Part shown: positions 35,443 through 44,965 of the stretch, piece by piece
Numbering within the stretch: the first letter of the stretch is position 1
Layout: each line of letters starts with the position of its first letter
Assembly: GCA_019240405.1 (NCBI GenBank)
Contig: JAFAYL010000052.1
Span: 62,001-126,000, forward strand
Length of the DNA: 64,000 bases
Direction: 5' to 3'
Source of the DNA: Acidobacteriaceae bacterium
GTDB lineage: Bacteria; Acidobacteriota; Terriglobia; Bryobacterales; Bryobacteraceae
Made by a program: the position numbers and the translations under genes
Notes under the pieces: model-generated
What the model was told of the DNA's origin: nothing
Databases searched by the model: none
Seen by the model: the letters and a program-made list of their open reading frames with translations, nothing else

Positions 35443-36390
35443 ATGCGCATGAGCGCGTATTCGATCGGTGTAGACCTTGGCGGCACCAATCTGCGCGTCG
35501 CGGCAATTAACCGCGAGGGACACCTTCTCCACCGCGTCTCAGAACCGGCAACTTTTCATTCCGGCCCTGAAAAAGTGGTCCGCGATATCGTCGATTTAAT
35601 CAAGAACCTTCGCGCTCGGCTGAGCAACCGGGAGTTAACTGGCGTCGGCATCGGAGTTCCTGGTTTCATCGATATCGAGGCGGGATTTGTATTGGGATCT
35701 GCCAACCTTCCCGGCTTCGAAGCCTTTCCAGTGCGGGATGAGATTCAAAGGCATTTGGGAATACCGATCATTCTCGAGAACGATGCGAATGCGGCTGCGC
35801 TTGGGGAATCCTGGATGGGGGCGGGAAAGGATGTGAAGGACCTGGTTCTGATGACGCTCGGTACCGGGATCGGTGGAGGCATCATTGTCGATGGCAAGGT
35901 TCTGCACGGATTTCTCGGGATGGCCGGTGAGTTGGGTCACATGACCGTTTATCCGGATGGGAATCCATGTGGCTGCGGCAATTGGGGGTGTCTCGAAAAA
36001 CACGCTTCGGCGACCGCGATTGCGGCGATGGGACGCATGATGCACTTTCAGAAAGAGAACGTCACGGCGGCTGAGGTCTATGAACTCGCGTCGGCTGGAA
36101 ACGAGCGCGCAAAGCTAGTCTTCGAATCGATGGGACGCGCTTTGGGGATCGCTCTTGCAAACTTAATCAATTTGTTTAATTTTCCACTGTATCTGGTTTC
36201 AGGTGGCCCTTTACCCGCCTGGGACTTGTTCGCTCCGACGATGTTTTCGGAAATAAGGCGGCGTTCGTTCACATTTGGGCGCACGGGGACCAGGATTGAG
36301 AAGGCTGCGCTCGGCGCGGATGCTGGATTGTTTGGAGCCGCCTATCTGCCCGTTCAGCACGAAAGATCTTTCGCTGAAGCGACGGGCTAG
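35443..36390 (+). CDS. ROK-family sugar kinase (glucokinase-like)
   Basis: A 315-residue ATP-dependent hexokinase of the ROK family. It has the phosphate motif GVDLGGTNLRVAAI at the N-terminus, ENDANAAALGE near 107 (catalytic Asp), and GTGIGGGII near 133. The ROK zinc motif is CGCGNWGCLEKHASATAIA near 170 with its His in GELGHM. No helix-turn-helix is present, so it is an enzyme, not a repressor. ATG 35443 and ATG 35449 are both possible. Glucokinase is the likely activity. Confidence 0.88.
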   Translation: MRMSAYSIGVDLGGTNLRVAAINREGHLLHRVSEPATFHSGPEKVVRDIVDLIKNLRARLSNRELTGVGIGVPGFIDIEAGFVLGSANLPGFEAFPVRDEIQRHLGIPIILENDANAAALGESWMGAGKDVKDLVLMTLGTGIGGGIIVDGKVLHGFLGMAGELGHMTVYPDGNPCGCGNWGCLEKHASATAIAAMGRMMHFQKENVTAAEVYELASAGNERAKLVFESMGRALGIALANLINLFNFPLYLVSGGPLPAWDLFAPTMFSEIRRRSFTFGRTGTRIEKAALGADAGLFGAAYLPVQHERSFAEATG

Positions 36391-36421
36391 CTTCCCGCGG
36401 GAGAAATCGCATTGAAGAATC

Positions 36422-37942
36422 GTGCTGAAGAACACACAAAATAAATATTGGCTGGGACTCGACGTCGGAACAGGTGGCTCGCGCGCTCTGCTGGTTGATG
36501 CGGCCGGAAAACTTTGCTACTCTTTCACCGCTGCTCATGAGGATATGCGGATGCTCCGCCCACTTTGGGCCGAGCAGGATCCTGATGACTGGTGGCGCGC
36601 TTCGCAAGCCGCTATTCGCGGTGTGCTGGGAGAGGCACAGCTAAACGGCAGCAGCGTCGCGGGTATCGGGCTTTCGGGCCAGATGCATGGGCTGGTCCTT
36701 CTCGATCAGAGTTATAAAGTGATCCGCCCAGCTTTAATTTGGTGCGATCAGCGCAGCCAACCCCAAGTAGACTTCATCAATTCGAAACTTGGCCGTGAAG
36801 ATATTGTGCGATGGACCGCCAATCCCGTCTTGACCGGCTTCACGCTCCCCAAGCTGCTTTGGATTCGCGACAACGAACCGCGGACGTTCGAAGGCGTCCG
36901 CAAGATTTTGTTGCCCAAAGACTACATACGGTTCAAGTTAACTGGAGAGTTTGCGACTGACGTTTCAGACGCGAGCGGAACAGCGCTTTTCGATGTAGCG
37001 AAACGCACCTGGTCTGACGCGATGGTCAATGGCCTAGGGGTTGATTCCGCATTACTCCCGGCGGTTAACGAATCCACTGAAGTGAGCGGCAAAGTTACTG
37101 AAAAAGCCGCTGGTCTAACCGGTCTTTCGAACGGCACGCCCGTGATCGCAGGCGCGGGAGATCAAGCTGCAAGCGCAATCGGGAACGGAATTGTCGAGCC
37201 CGGGGCAGTGTCATGCACCATCGGCACGTCGGGTGTCGTTTTCGCTTTTTTGAAAGAGCCCGCGTATGATCCCGCCGGTAGAGTCCACACTTTTTGTCAC
37301 GCAGTTCCAGGCGCCTGGCACGTCATGGGTGTGACACAAGGGGCTGGATTGAGCCTCCAATGGTTCCGAAATCGTTTTCAGCCCAATAGCAGTTACGATG
37401 ATCTTACACTTGAAGCCGCGACCTCGCCGCCTGGTGCGCATGGACTGTTCTGGCTGCCGTATCTGATGGGCGAGCGCACGCCGCACCTTGATGCGAGCGC
37501 GCGCGGAGCATGGATTGGTCTCACTGCGAAGCATCAGACTGCGGATCTCGTGCGGTCAATTCTCGAAGGCGTCTGTTACAGCCAAAAAGACGGTATGGAG
37601 ATCATCTCTAAGCTGGGGGCCCCGGCTTCTTCGGTGAGGCTTTCTGGAGGCGGAGCAAAAAGTTCCTTTTGGCATCAGCTCTTCGCCGATATACTTGATC
37701 AGCGCATCGCCATTCTCGAAACGCAAGAAGGCTCGGCCTATGGCGCCGCGTTACTGGCCGAAGTAGGGACTGGCGAATACACAAGTGTGGTCGACATCTG
37801 CCGCGCTACGGTAAGAGAAATCAATATCAAAGAGCCACAACGAACAGTAGTGGATTTTTACCAGAAACATCACCGAATCTATCAATCGTTGTATCCAGCA
37901 TTGAAACCAGTATTTCAGGCTATCGGCGAAGCCGATGCGTGA
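36422..37942 (+). CDS. xylB: Xylulokinase
   Basis: A 506-residue FGGY-family kinase that phosphorylates D-xylulose. It has LGLDVGTGGSRALLVD at the N-terminus, GLSGQMHGLVLLD near 80 (the MHG is XylB-typical), IWCDQRSQPQ near 107, LLPKDYIRFKLTGEFATD near 160, GAGDQAASAIG near 243 (catalytic Asp) and the C-terminal RLSGGGAKS near 405. The start is GTG 36422. It overlaps priA by eight bases. No xylose isomerase gene is in the window. Confidence 0.92.
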   Translation: MLKNTQNKYWLGLDVGTGGSRALLVDAAGKLCYSFTAAHEDMRMLRPLWAEQDPDDWWRASQAAIRGVLGEAQLNGSSVAGIGLSGQMHGLVLLDQSYKVIRPALIWCDQRSQPQVDFINSKLGREDIVRWTANPVLTGFTLPKLLWIRDNEPRTFEGVRKILLPKDYIRFKLTGEFATDVSDASGTALFDVAKRTWSDAMVNGLGVDSALLPAVNESTEVSGKVTEKAAGLTGLSNGTPVIAGAGDQAASAIGNGIVEPGAVSCTIGTSGVVFAFLKEPAYDPAGRVHTFCHAVPGAWHVMGVTQGAGLSLQWFRNRFQPNSSYDDLTLEAATSPPGAHGLFWLPYLMGERTPHLDASARGAWIGLTAKHQTADLVRSILEGVCYSQKDGMEIISKLGAPASSVRLSGGGAKSSFWHQLFADILDQRIAILETQEGSAYGAALLAEVGTGEYTSVVDICRATVREINIKEPQRTVVDFYQKHHRIYQSLYPALKPVFQAIGEADA

Positions 37943-40361
37943 GAACGCCGCCCGGTATTGCGACGTAAGCCTCCCGGTACCGCTGCATTGCGCGTTTACG
38001 TACGAGCTTCCCTTAACGCTCGGACACTCTGCCCGTCCAGGTTGCCGTGTTGTAGTTCCGTTTGGCAGCGGTCGAAATCTGACTGGCGTTGTCCTCAAGA
38101 CACATGACGATTCGCCGAGCCACAGAGTGCGCGATGTACTACGCGTGATTGATGCGGAACCCGTGCTCGATGGCGAGTTGCTGCAACTGGGCAATTGGAT
38201 CGCAGAATACTATTGCGCTCCGCTTGGTGAAGTGCTGAAAAGCATGTTGCCACTGAGCGGTGAAACACGGCGGAGCGTACGATATTCTCTGACACGGGCT
38301 GGCAGAGATGCTGCGCGCCAGTTGATCGTGAGACCGGAAAGCGATGCAGCCGTGAAAGTCCTTTCCATTCTCGAACAGCAGCCTCGCTCTGCCGCCTACT
38401 TCCGGGCTAATGTGCGAGAAGCGCGGAGCTCGATTAAGAGATTACTAGAGCGTGGGTGGGTTTCTGCCGAACAAGAGCAAGAGACTCGCCATCCACTCCG
38501 TGTACCTGCTGAACGTCTCCAAGCTGAATTTATTTGCAGATCCGATCCGGGAGCTAAGCTCAAAAAAAACGAGCGCGAACTGCTGGCCTTTTTGGAATTG
38601 CACCCGGGTCCCCATAATCTAGGTGAACTTCGCAGCCGCGTGAGGAAGGCAAGCGAAGCTGCTCGTGGGCTCGCACGTCGGGAACTCATTCGCCTCGCGC
38701 CGGCGCCGCTGGTCGGACCGCAGGGTTTCGAGCGCCCGATTCCGGTCTTGAATCCGCAGCAGCAAAAAGCCTTGGATCAAATAGCTGAGGCCCTTCGCAA
38801 AAACGAATTTGCGTCATTTCTTCTCGAAGGCGTGACCGGGTCAGGCAAAACAGAGGTGTACCTGCGGAGCATTGAGGCAGCGCTTTCGATGGGCAAGAAT
38901 GCTTTGTTACTTGTGCCCGAAATCGCGTTAACTCCGGCGATGGCCGGGCAGTTCTTTCATCGCTTCGATCGTGACGTAGCCATTCTGCATTCGGCTTTCG
39001 GCGATACCGAGAGAACGGAGCAATGGCGGCGTATACGAAGCGGGCAGGCGCGCGTAGTCGTCGGCACACGATCGGGAGTGTTCGCACCCGTCCAAAGGCT
39101 CGGATTAATCATTGTGGATGAGGAACACGATACGAGCTATAAACAGCAGGAGACGCCTCGCTATCACGGCCGCGATGTCGCATTGATGAGAGCGAAAAAC
39201 TCAGGCGCTGTAGCGATTCTGGGTTCGGCAACACCTAGTGTAGAGACGCGCTACAACGGCGAACAGGGAAAATACACTATGCTCCGCTTGCCTGATCGAA
39301 TTGAGCAGCGGCCGCTCCCCGAAGTCGAAATTGTAGATATGCGGCTCGAGTTTTTGGAAACAAAGCGGCAGGCTATGTTCTCCAGGAAACTGCTGGAGCA
39401 AATCGAGCAGCGCCTGGCAAACGGCGAGCAAACGATGTTATTGCTCAATCGCCGGGGGTTTTCAAATTTTATGGTATGTCGCGCCTGTGGAGAACGACTG
39501 GAATGTGCCAACTGTGCCGTCGTTCTTACGCACCATAAGCGCGACCGGCGCATGCTGTGTCATTACTGCGGATACTCGGAGAAAATTCCATCGCATTGTC
39601 CGAACTGCGGCAGCGATCACACCCACTTTCTTGGTAGTGGGTCAGAGCGTGTCGAAGAGGAGCTCCACCGGCACTTTCCGGATGCTCGGGTTGCGCGTCT
39701 CGATCGTGACAGCGCCAGGGGCAAAGGGATGATTGAGCAGATTCTGCACAGTTTTCATTCCGGCGAAACCGATATTTTGGCTGGCACACAGATGATCGCC
39801 AAAGGACACGATATTCCGAATGTCACGTTAGTGGGCGTGGTGCTGGCGGACATAGGCCTCGGAATGCCGGATTTTCGTGCTGCCGAACGCAGTTTTCAGC
39901 TGCTGACGCAGGCCGCTGGAAGGGCGGGGCGCGGAACAGCGCCTGGCCGTGTGATTATTCAAACGCTCAACCCTGATCATTACGCGGTGCGATTCGCCGC
40001 TCAACATGATTACGACGGGTTCTACAAAAAGGAACTCGCGTTCCGAAAATGGCTACGCTATCCTCCATTCGCTGCATTGGCAAGCGTTTTGGTTCGTGCG
40101 CAAAAGCAAGAGGATGCGCTCCGATTGGCGACACAGCTCGGTTTCATCCTGACTCCACCGCCCGAGGGCGTCCGCGTAATGGGACCAGCTGAAGCGCCCG
40201 TTCTGAAACTTAAGAACGAATTCCGATATCAGATCCTGTTGAAAGGTGCGAGACGGCCCATTCTGCGGAATGTTTTGCAGCAACTGCGGCAGTTCGCCGA
40301 AAAAGAGAAATGGAGCGCCACGGCACTCGCGATCGACGTAGATCCGATCAGTTTAATGTGA
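37935..40361 (+). CDS. priA: Primosomal replication restart helicase PriA
   Basis: An 808-residue protein of the usual PriA length. It has the N-terminal 3'-DNA-binding domain, helicase motif I in LEGVTGSGKTEVYLRS near 300, DEEHDTSYKQQETPRYHGRDVA near 397, and the zinc-binding cysteine array CRACGERLECANCAVV through CHYCGYSEKIPSHCPNCGS near 515-560. The C-terminal helicase motifs (AAGRAGRG near 660) follow. It reloads the replisome at collapsed forks. tRNA-His lies 41 bases downstream. Confidence 0.96.
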   Translation: MRENAARYCDVSLPVPLHCAFTYELPLTLGHSARPGCRVVVPFGSGRNLTGVVLKTHDDSPSHRVRDVLRVIDAEPVLDGELLQLGNWIAEYYCAPLGEVLKSMLPLSGETRRSVRYSLTRAGRDAARQLIVRPESDAAVKVLSILEQQPRSAAYFRANVREARSSIKRLLERGWVSAEQEQETRHPLRVPAERLQAEFICRSDPGAKLKKNERELLAFLELHPGPHNLGELRSRVRKASEAARGLARRELIRLAPAPLVGPQGFERPIPVLNPQQQKALDQIAEALRKNEFASFLLEGVTGSGKTEVYLRSIEAALSMGKNALLLVPEIALTPAMAGQFFHRFDRDVAILHSAFGDTERTEQWRRIRSGQARVVVGTRSGVFAPVQRLGLIIVDEEHDTSYKQQETPRYHGRDVALMRAKNSGAVAILGSATPSVETRYNGEQGKYTMLRLPDRIEQRPLPEVEIVDMRLEFLETKRQAMFSRKLLEQIEQRLANGEQTMLLLNRRGFSNFMVCRACGERLECANCAVVLTHHKRDRRMLCHYCGYSEKIPSHCPNCGSDHTHFLGSGSERVEEELHRHFPDARVARLDRDSARGKGMIEQILHSFHSGETDILAGTQMIAKGHDIPNVTLVGVVLADIGLGMPDFRAAERSFQLLTQAAGRAGRGTAPGRVIIQTLNPDHYAVRFAAQHDYDGFYKKELAFRKWLRYPPFAALASVLVRAQKQEDALRLATQLGFILTPPPEGVRVMGPAEAPVLKLKNEFRYQILLKGARRPILRNVLQQLRQFAEKEKWSATALAIDVDPISLM

Positions 40362-40401
40362 AGCGCTCACGCGCTTGCTGATGATAAACTCGTGTTGACA
40401 C

Positions 40402-40476
40402 GGCGGCTGTAGCTCAGTTGGTAGTAGCGCCAGATTGTGGTTCTGGATGTCGTGGGTTCGAATCCCACCAGCCGCC
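40402..40476 (+). tRNA. tRNA-His (anticodon GTG)
   Basis: It folds as a tRNA: G-1, acceptor GCGGCTG/CAGCCGC, anticodon stem CCAGA/TCTGG with loop TTGTGGT (anticodon GTG), variable loop ATGTC, and T stem GTGGG/CCCAC with TTCGAAT. The extra G at -1 pairs with C73, the hallmark of tRNA-His. CCA is not encoded (CAA follows). The D arm has one base more than usual, and its fourth pair is C-T. Confidence 0.93.
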
Positions 40477-40664
40477 CAAAAACATATTTCTAAAGAATCG
40501 TTTTAGACGTACGGGAATTTGCGCAGTCTGCATTTACACTTCTGTTCCATGAAAAGTAAACACATAACCGTCACACATGTTCTACACGGGGCCGCTGTTC
40601 ACATGTCCGACTAGCGCGTTTTACGTCAAAGTGAGGATCCGCAAGCGCGAACGATTCACATTCC

Positions 40665-42023
40665 CTATTCGCCCTTGCGTAACTCGCCCAGGTCGATGCC
40701 GAGAGAGGCACACTTTTTATAGAGGTAACTCCGCTCAAGTCCTAGGGCCTTTGCGGCACCGGTCATATTCATTCGATGTTTGCTCAGTTCTTCCTGAATC
40801 GTTGAGCGCTCAAAACTTTCGACGCGCGAGGCGAGAGTTCCGGCATGCGGGCCCGGCTCATTTGCTTGCAATCGAGGCAAAGCCAGTCTGACTGTGTGGT
40901 CATCGACGGCATCATCCGCCAGCAGTAGCATTCGTTCTACCGCGTTGCGCAGCTCCCTCACATTCCCCGGCCATTGATATTGATCTAACAAGGCAATCGC
41001 TTTTGGTGTAAAAGCCCGCGGCTTCCAACTATTTTCGGCGCTCACCCGGCGGGCGAAGTGATCCACTAGAAGCGCCACATCCCCGTTCCGATCACGGAGC
41101 GCCGGTAGCGCTATCGGGAATACGTAAATGCGATGGAATAGATCCTCTCGGAAGGCATTCTTGCGCACAAGCTCTTCCAGGTTTCTGTGCGTCGCGACGA
41201 TGACCCGGACGTCCACCGCGACGGCCTTATCCCCGCCTACCCGCTCCACTTCTCCTTCTTCCAGAACACGTAGCAACTTCGATTGCATCGATGCGGGCAT
41301 ATCGCCGATCTCGTCGAGGAACAGGGTCCCCCTATTCGCCTGTTCAAACTTGCCCAGGTGGCGTGCTGCCGCGCCAGTGAACGATCCTTTCTCATGGCCG
41401 AACAATTCGCTCTCAATCAGCTCAGCAGGGACGGCAGCGCAATTGAGCGTGACAAAGCGGCCTGCTTTTCGAACGCTCCGGTCGTGAATGGAACGGGCGA
41501 TCACTTCCTTTCCCGTTCCTGTTTCGCCCAGAATGCAAACGCGGGACGTGCCGGGCGCGACCCGCTCCACCTGCGCTAAAACCCGCTTCATTGCTTCGCT
41601 TTGGCCTACAATTTCATGGCGCCCGAAGCGGGTGCGAAAATCACGGTTCTCCGTCTCAAGCCGCGATAATTTCAGAGCGTTCTCTAACGTGAGCAGGAGT
41701 CTTTCCGTAGAAAGTGGCTTCTCCAGAAAATCCAGTGCGCCCAACTTAGTGGCCCGCACGGCCATATCCAAAGTTCCTTGTCCCGACACCATTACGACCG
41801 GCGTTGTCACGCCCAGCTCGCGTATCTCTGCAAGCAGTGTCAGCCCGTCTTTCTCTGGCATCACAACGTCGGAAAAAATCAGGTCAAATGGCCGGGAGCG
41901 AATTAAGTCAAGGGCCCGAGCTGCCGATTCCGCGACTGTCGCCTCGTGCCCCGCGAGACGAAATGCCCGGCTCAGTGAGGCCAGCGTGTTGTGATCGTCA
42001 TCCACTATCAGCAATTGGCTCAT
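40665..42023 (-). CDS. NtrC-family sigma54-dependent response regulator
   Basis: A 452-residue transcription activator. The receiver domain has phospho-acceptor Asp52 (IFSDVVMP). The AAA+ domain has Walker A GETGTGKE near 165, ELFGHEKGSFTGA near 210 (the sigma54-contact loop, GSFTGA where GAFTGA is usual), and LFLDEIGDM near 235. The C-terminal Fis-type helix-turn-helix is NMTGAAKALGLERSYLYKK near 420. It overlaps the kinase gene by four bases. Targets are probably sigma54 promoters of envelope or uptake genes (inference). Confidence 0.92.
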   Translation of the reverse strand: MSQLLIVDDDHNTLASLSRAFRLAGHEATVAESAARALDLIRSRPFDLIFSDVVMPEKDGLTLLAEIRELGVTTPVVMVSGQGTLDMAVRATKLGALDFLEKPLSTERLLLTLENALKLSRLETENRDFRTRFGRHEIVGQSEAMKRVLAQVERVAPGTSRVCILGETGTGKEVIARSIHDRSVRKAGRFVTLNCAAVPAELIESELFGHEKGSFTGAAARHLGKFEQANRGTLFLDEIGDMPASMQSKLLRVLEEGEVERVGGDKAVAVDVRVIVATHRNLEELVRKNAFREDLFHRIYVFPIALPALRDRNGDVALLVDHFARRVSAENSWKPRAFTPKAIALLDQYQWPGNVRELRNAVERMLLLADDAVDDHTVRLALPRLQANEPGPHAGTLASRVESFERSTIQEELSKHRMNMTGAAKALGLERSYLYKKCASLGIDLGELRKGE

Positions 42024-43753
42024 GAATGCTCGGCCACCACTTGCTTCACAGGTAACTCAATCACGAAAGTTGCGCCGCTCCCCTTCCCGCTCTCCACCGT
42101 AATTTTGCCCCGATGATCGGTTACTACTCCTTGTACGATGGCAAGTCCCAAGCCCGTGCCATGTTGTTTGGTCGTGTAATATGGCGTGAACAAACGCGAC
42201 CCTTCCTCCTCGGTTAGTCCTTCCCCGGTGTCGGTGACCGAAATCCGAACGGCGTTTTCGAGCGCTGCGACGGAGAAGGTGAGAGAGCCGCCATTGGGCA
42301 TCGCGTCAATGGCATTGAGGGTGATATTTCCCAACGCGCGGCGCAACTGGTCCGAATCAGCCTGTATCACCGGGACTGTGCCATTCATTTGCACCTCCAC
42401 TTCTATGTTTTTCAGAGCGAGTTGCGCCTCATATGGCCTTACTGCGTCGCTAATCGCCTCGCCGACATTCACCTGCTCAAAATGCGGAGCTGGCATTCTG
42501 GAAAATTCGCTAAAGCGTCCGATAATGGCTTTGAAATTTCTCACTTCGTCGAGGAGCGTGCGCGCGCCCTCTTGAAACACCTCGTCGAATTCCTGCTTCC
42601 TTGCAGCATGCGCGCGTTGCATGTTTTCGACGGTAATCTGCAACGGAAAGAGCGGATTCTTCAATTCATGAGCCAGTCTTCGAGCGAGTTCACGCCACGC
42701 CGCCACTCGCTCTGCCTGCAAAGCGCGATTTTGCTGCTCGATCAATTCGCTGGTCATTTTGTTGAACGCATTTGCCAGCTCACCCATTTCGTCTCCGGCG
42801 GCTACATTCACTTTGGCGTTCCAATCACCGGCCGCTACGGCTCGCGCACCACGCGCTAATTCGTTTACCGGTCGCGTCACGCGTTCTGTTGTCCACCAAC
42901 CGAGCAAGACACCCAGGAGAATTCCCGCTGCGGCAACCCAAAGTCCAACTCTGACAATGGAGCGCTCTAACGTCAGCTGTTGCTGGAGCGACGTGCCCAC
43001 TAACAGCACGCCAAATGTAGCCCCGTTCTCCTGGAGAGTAACTGCCAAGAAAGCTTCATTGCCAATTCGCTGCGAAATCTTTCGTTTGTGCAAAGTTGCC
43101 TGCACGAGGTTTTGGAATTGGGCGTTCAAAGTGACCGGGCCTTCAGCGCTGAAGCACTCCTGGGGACCAACCCAGAGGAGCGTTCGTACGCCAGGAGCTT
43201 CCCCCAAGGCCTGCATGAAGGCCGCGTCGAGGCGCTTGGCGCCAATCAAGAGAAGATCGCCGCGCCGCTCAAAAGCAGCTAGAGCCATGGCAGCGGTGCC
43301 ATCGGGCAAAGGGATCTTTGTCAGGAAGGCCTGGTCCGGCTGGCATGCGTTGCAGATCGCCCAGTCGTTTTTATATCCAAAGCGGACAGGCCAATGCGCC
43401 GACGACAAGATCGTCAGATCTTGATGCGTTATGTCCAAAAAAGGAAGGCCGTTGTTTTCTGCGAGCAACTGTGCGTCCGTATAGAAGGAGGCGAAATCGG
43501 GTTCCGGGCGGTTGGCTTCGGCGGCTATGCGCGCTAGAAGCGCTGACGAGCCGGCGCGTGCTATCGCAGTGCCTACCGCAGCTCCCTGTATTTTGATTTC
43601 TTTTCTGAACTGTTCGAGCAACGCTTCCTGCCGTTCGGCATCGACGCGTTCAAATATTTGCCGTGCCGCGACCAAGACACCGCCCGTGACCATCGTCACG
43701 GCACCCGCCACAGTCAGCGAAGAGACGATGAGCAATTTGGTTCGAAACGTCAC
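42020..43753 (-). CDS. NtrY-like sensor histidine kinase
   Basis: A 577-residue membrane kinase. The first transmembrane segment is at about 8-30. A periplasmic sensor region (about 31-260) contains CNACQPD. The second segment is GLWVAAAGILLGVLLGWW, then HAMP. The phospho-acceptor His near 362 is in LARRLAHELKNPLFPLQ. The ATPase domain has NITLNAIDAMPNGG, DTGEGL and GTGLGLAI. It is the cognate partner of the overlapping NtrC-type regulator. The preceding solute-binding protein gene ends at the base before this gene begins. Confidence 0.92.
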   Translation of the reverse strand: MTFRTKLLIVSSLTVAGAVTMVTGGVLVAARQIFERVDAERQEALLEQFRKEIKIQGAAVGTAIARAGSSALLARIAAEANRPEPDFASFYTDAQLLAENNGLPFLDITHQDLTILSSAHWPVRFGYKNDWAICNACQPDQAFLTKIPLPDGTAAMALAAFERRGDLLLIGAKRLDAAFMQALGEAPGVRTLLWVGPQECFSAEGPVTLNAQFQNLVQATLHKRKISQRIGNEAFLAVTLQENGATFGVLLVGTSLQQQLTLERSIVRVGLWVAAAGILLGVLLGWWTTERVTRPVNELARGARAVAAGDWNAKVNVAAGDEMGELANAFNKMTSELIEQQNRALQAERVAAWRELARRLAHELKNPLFPLQITVENMQRAHAARKQEFDEVFQEGARTLLDEVRNFKAIIGRFSEFSRMPAPHFEQVNVGEAISDAVRPYEAQLALKNIEVEVQMNGTVPVIQADSDQLRRALGNITLNAIDAMPNGGSLTFSVAALENAVRISVTDTGEGLTEEEGSRLFTPYYTTKQHGTGLGLAIVQGVVTDHRGKITVESGKGSGATFVIELPVKQVVAEHS

Positions 43754-44965
43754 TCAATTCTCCTCAAGCCAGACATCAGCTAGGTCCCCTTGCGCTGACC
43801 AGTTTTTGACATTGGGTCTTAGGGCGTATACGAAGGGGAATTGGAACAGCGGAACAATGCGGTAATCGTGAAGCAGCTCGCGCTCCATCTCGAAGGGAGG
43901 TCCCCATGCTGGGGCAGAGACTCGCAACTCAGAGGCAAGGCTTAGCAATGCCTGCTGTGGATTGACTGATCTGATGGGTAGCCTCACCAGGTCTGCATCG
44001 CAAGCGCTTATCGCCGTCCGAACGGCGATTCCCGATTGGCTGACGTCGACCGCAATGCGATCTACGAGCGAGCGTAGCACCCGATCGCGAGGGTCTTCAC
44101 ATAGCGACAGAGTAGCTCCGGGCGGAGCCAGGTCCTTTGCGCGCGCCACATCGCGTGCGGTGGGAAACAGAAACGCGTAACCGCTAATCCATTGCGGCAG
44201 CAAGGCGCCAGAGACCTCACCCTGTTTGTCAAGCATGACGCGCTGCATCGAGGAGCGGTCAATACTCAGGGCCACCGCTTGTCTTATGGGATCGGAGATC
44301 TTCGCGTTCTCAAATATCAGCGCGATCGTTTCGCGCGGCTTTGAAACCTGCACGACCACATTAGGTTGCTTCAGCGCCTTGATATCAGTTATCTCCGCTT
44401 CCACCACATCCGCTTTGCCTAACTCGAAATCCAGCAGTTGATCGTGCCTTGTTCGTCCCATCTGAATCTCAACGGAATCCAGGAACGGACGACCACCCCA
44501 GTAATTCTCATTCGCAACTAAGCGGATAAATTCACCAGGGCGCTGATTTGATATCCGGAACGCGCCGCTTTCCGCCACCGCTTTGTTTTGCAGGCTGGCT
44601 TCCACCAAAATCTCGTCCAGCGGTTTAGTATCCGGTACAGCCAATATATCTTCGCCGGGAGTCCAGAGAGTTCCGTTAGGCAGCACCACATTTTTGCGAG
44701 CTGAGAAGATCCACTTCCCCATAGCTGCGTCGTGAGTCCAAGCGGTCGCCAGCCACGGCTTCATCTCACCGTGGCTATCACAGTGCACTAGCGTTTCATA
44801 AATCTGTCCAGCGAATGGCGTTGCAGCAGGGTTTTCAGTAGCACCAATCTTAGGACCAGCACTGGTCTCGACCCGTAGGGTTCCGCCATAGCGGGGGCGC
44901 AGGACGCCTGCCGCCACTACTGCGGAGAGGCAACTAATGGCTAGCGCAATCCACCGATATCGCAT
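43754..44965 (-). CDS. Shortened family-5 extracellular solute-binding protein
   Basis: A 403-residue exported protein (signal at the N-terminus). RPRYGGTLRVETSAGPKIGA and YETLVHCDSHGEMKPWLATAW are the usual start of ABC-type peptide/nickel-binding proteins. SGAFRISNQRPGEFIRLVANENYWGG and the RQAVALSIDRSSMQRVML region follow. The family is normally 500 residues or more. Here the stretch between LWTPGED and SGAFRIS is only about 30 residues, so part of lobe I is missing. No permease or ATPase gene is near, while a sensor kinase follows without a gap, so it may act as a ligand sensor. Confidence 0.78.
   Translation of the reverse strand: MRYRWIALAISCLSAVVAAGVLRPRYGGTLRVETSAGPKIGATENPAATPFAGQIYETLVHCDSHGEMKPWLATAWTHDAAMGKWIFSARKNVVLPNGTLWTPGEDILAVPDTKPLDEILVEASLQNKAVAESGAFRISNQRPGEFIRLVANENYWGGRPFLDSVEIQMGRTRHDQLLDFELGKADVVEAEITDIKALKQPNVVVQVSKPRETIALIFENAKISDPIRQAVALSIDRSSMQRVMLDKQGEVSGALLPQWISGYAFLFPTARDVARAKDLAPPGATLSLCEDPRDRVLRSLVDRIAVDVSQSGIAVRTAISACDADLVRLPIRSVNPQQALLSLASELRVSAPAWGPPFEMERELLHDYRIVPLFQFPFVYALRPNVKNWSAQGDLADVWLEEN

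Noticed and set aside
40361-40376. Hairpin AAGCGC-TCAC-GCGCTT at the end of priA as a terminator
   Set aside because: Stem of only six pairs and no T-run; termination before the tRNA cannot be claimed.
40395-40400. TTGACA directly before tRNA-His, as a -35 box
   Set aside because: It ends two bases before the tRNA, so it cannot serve as the -35 of that gene.
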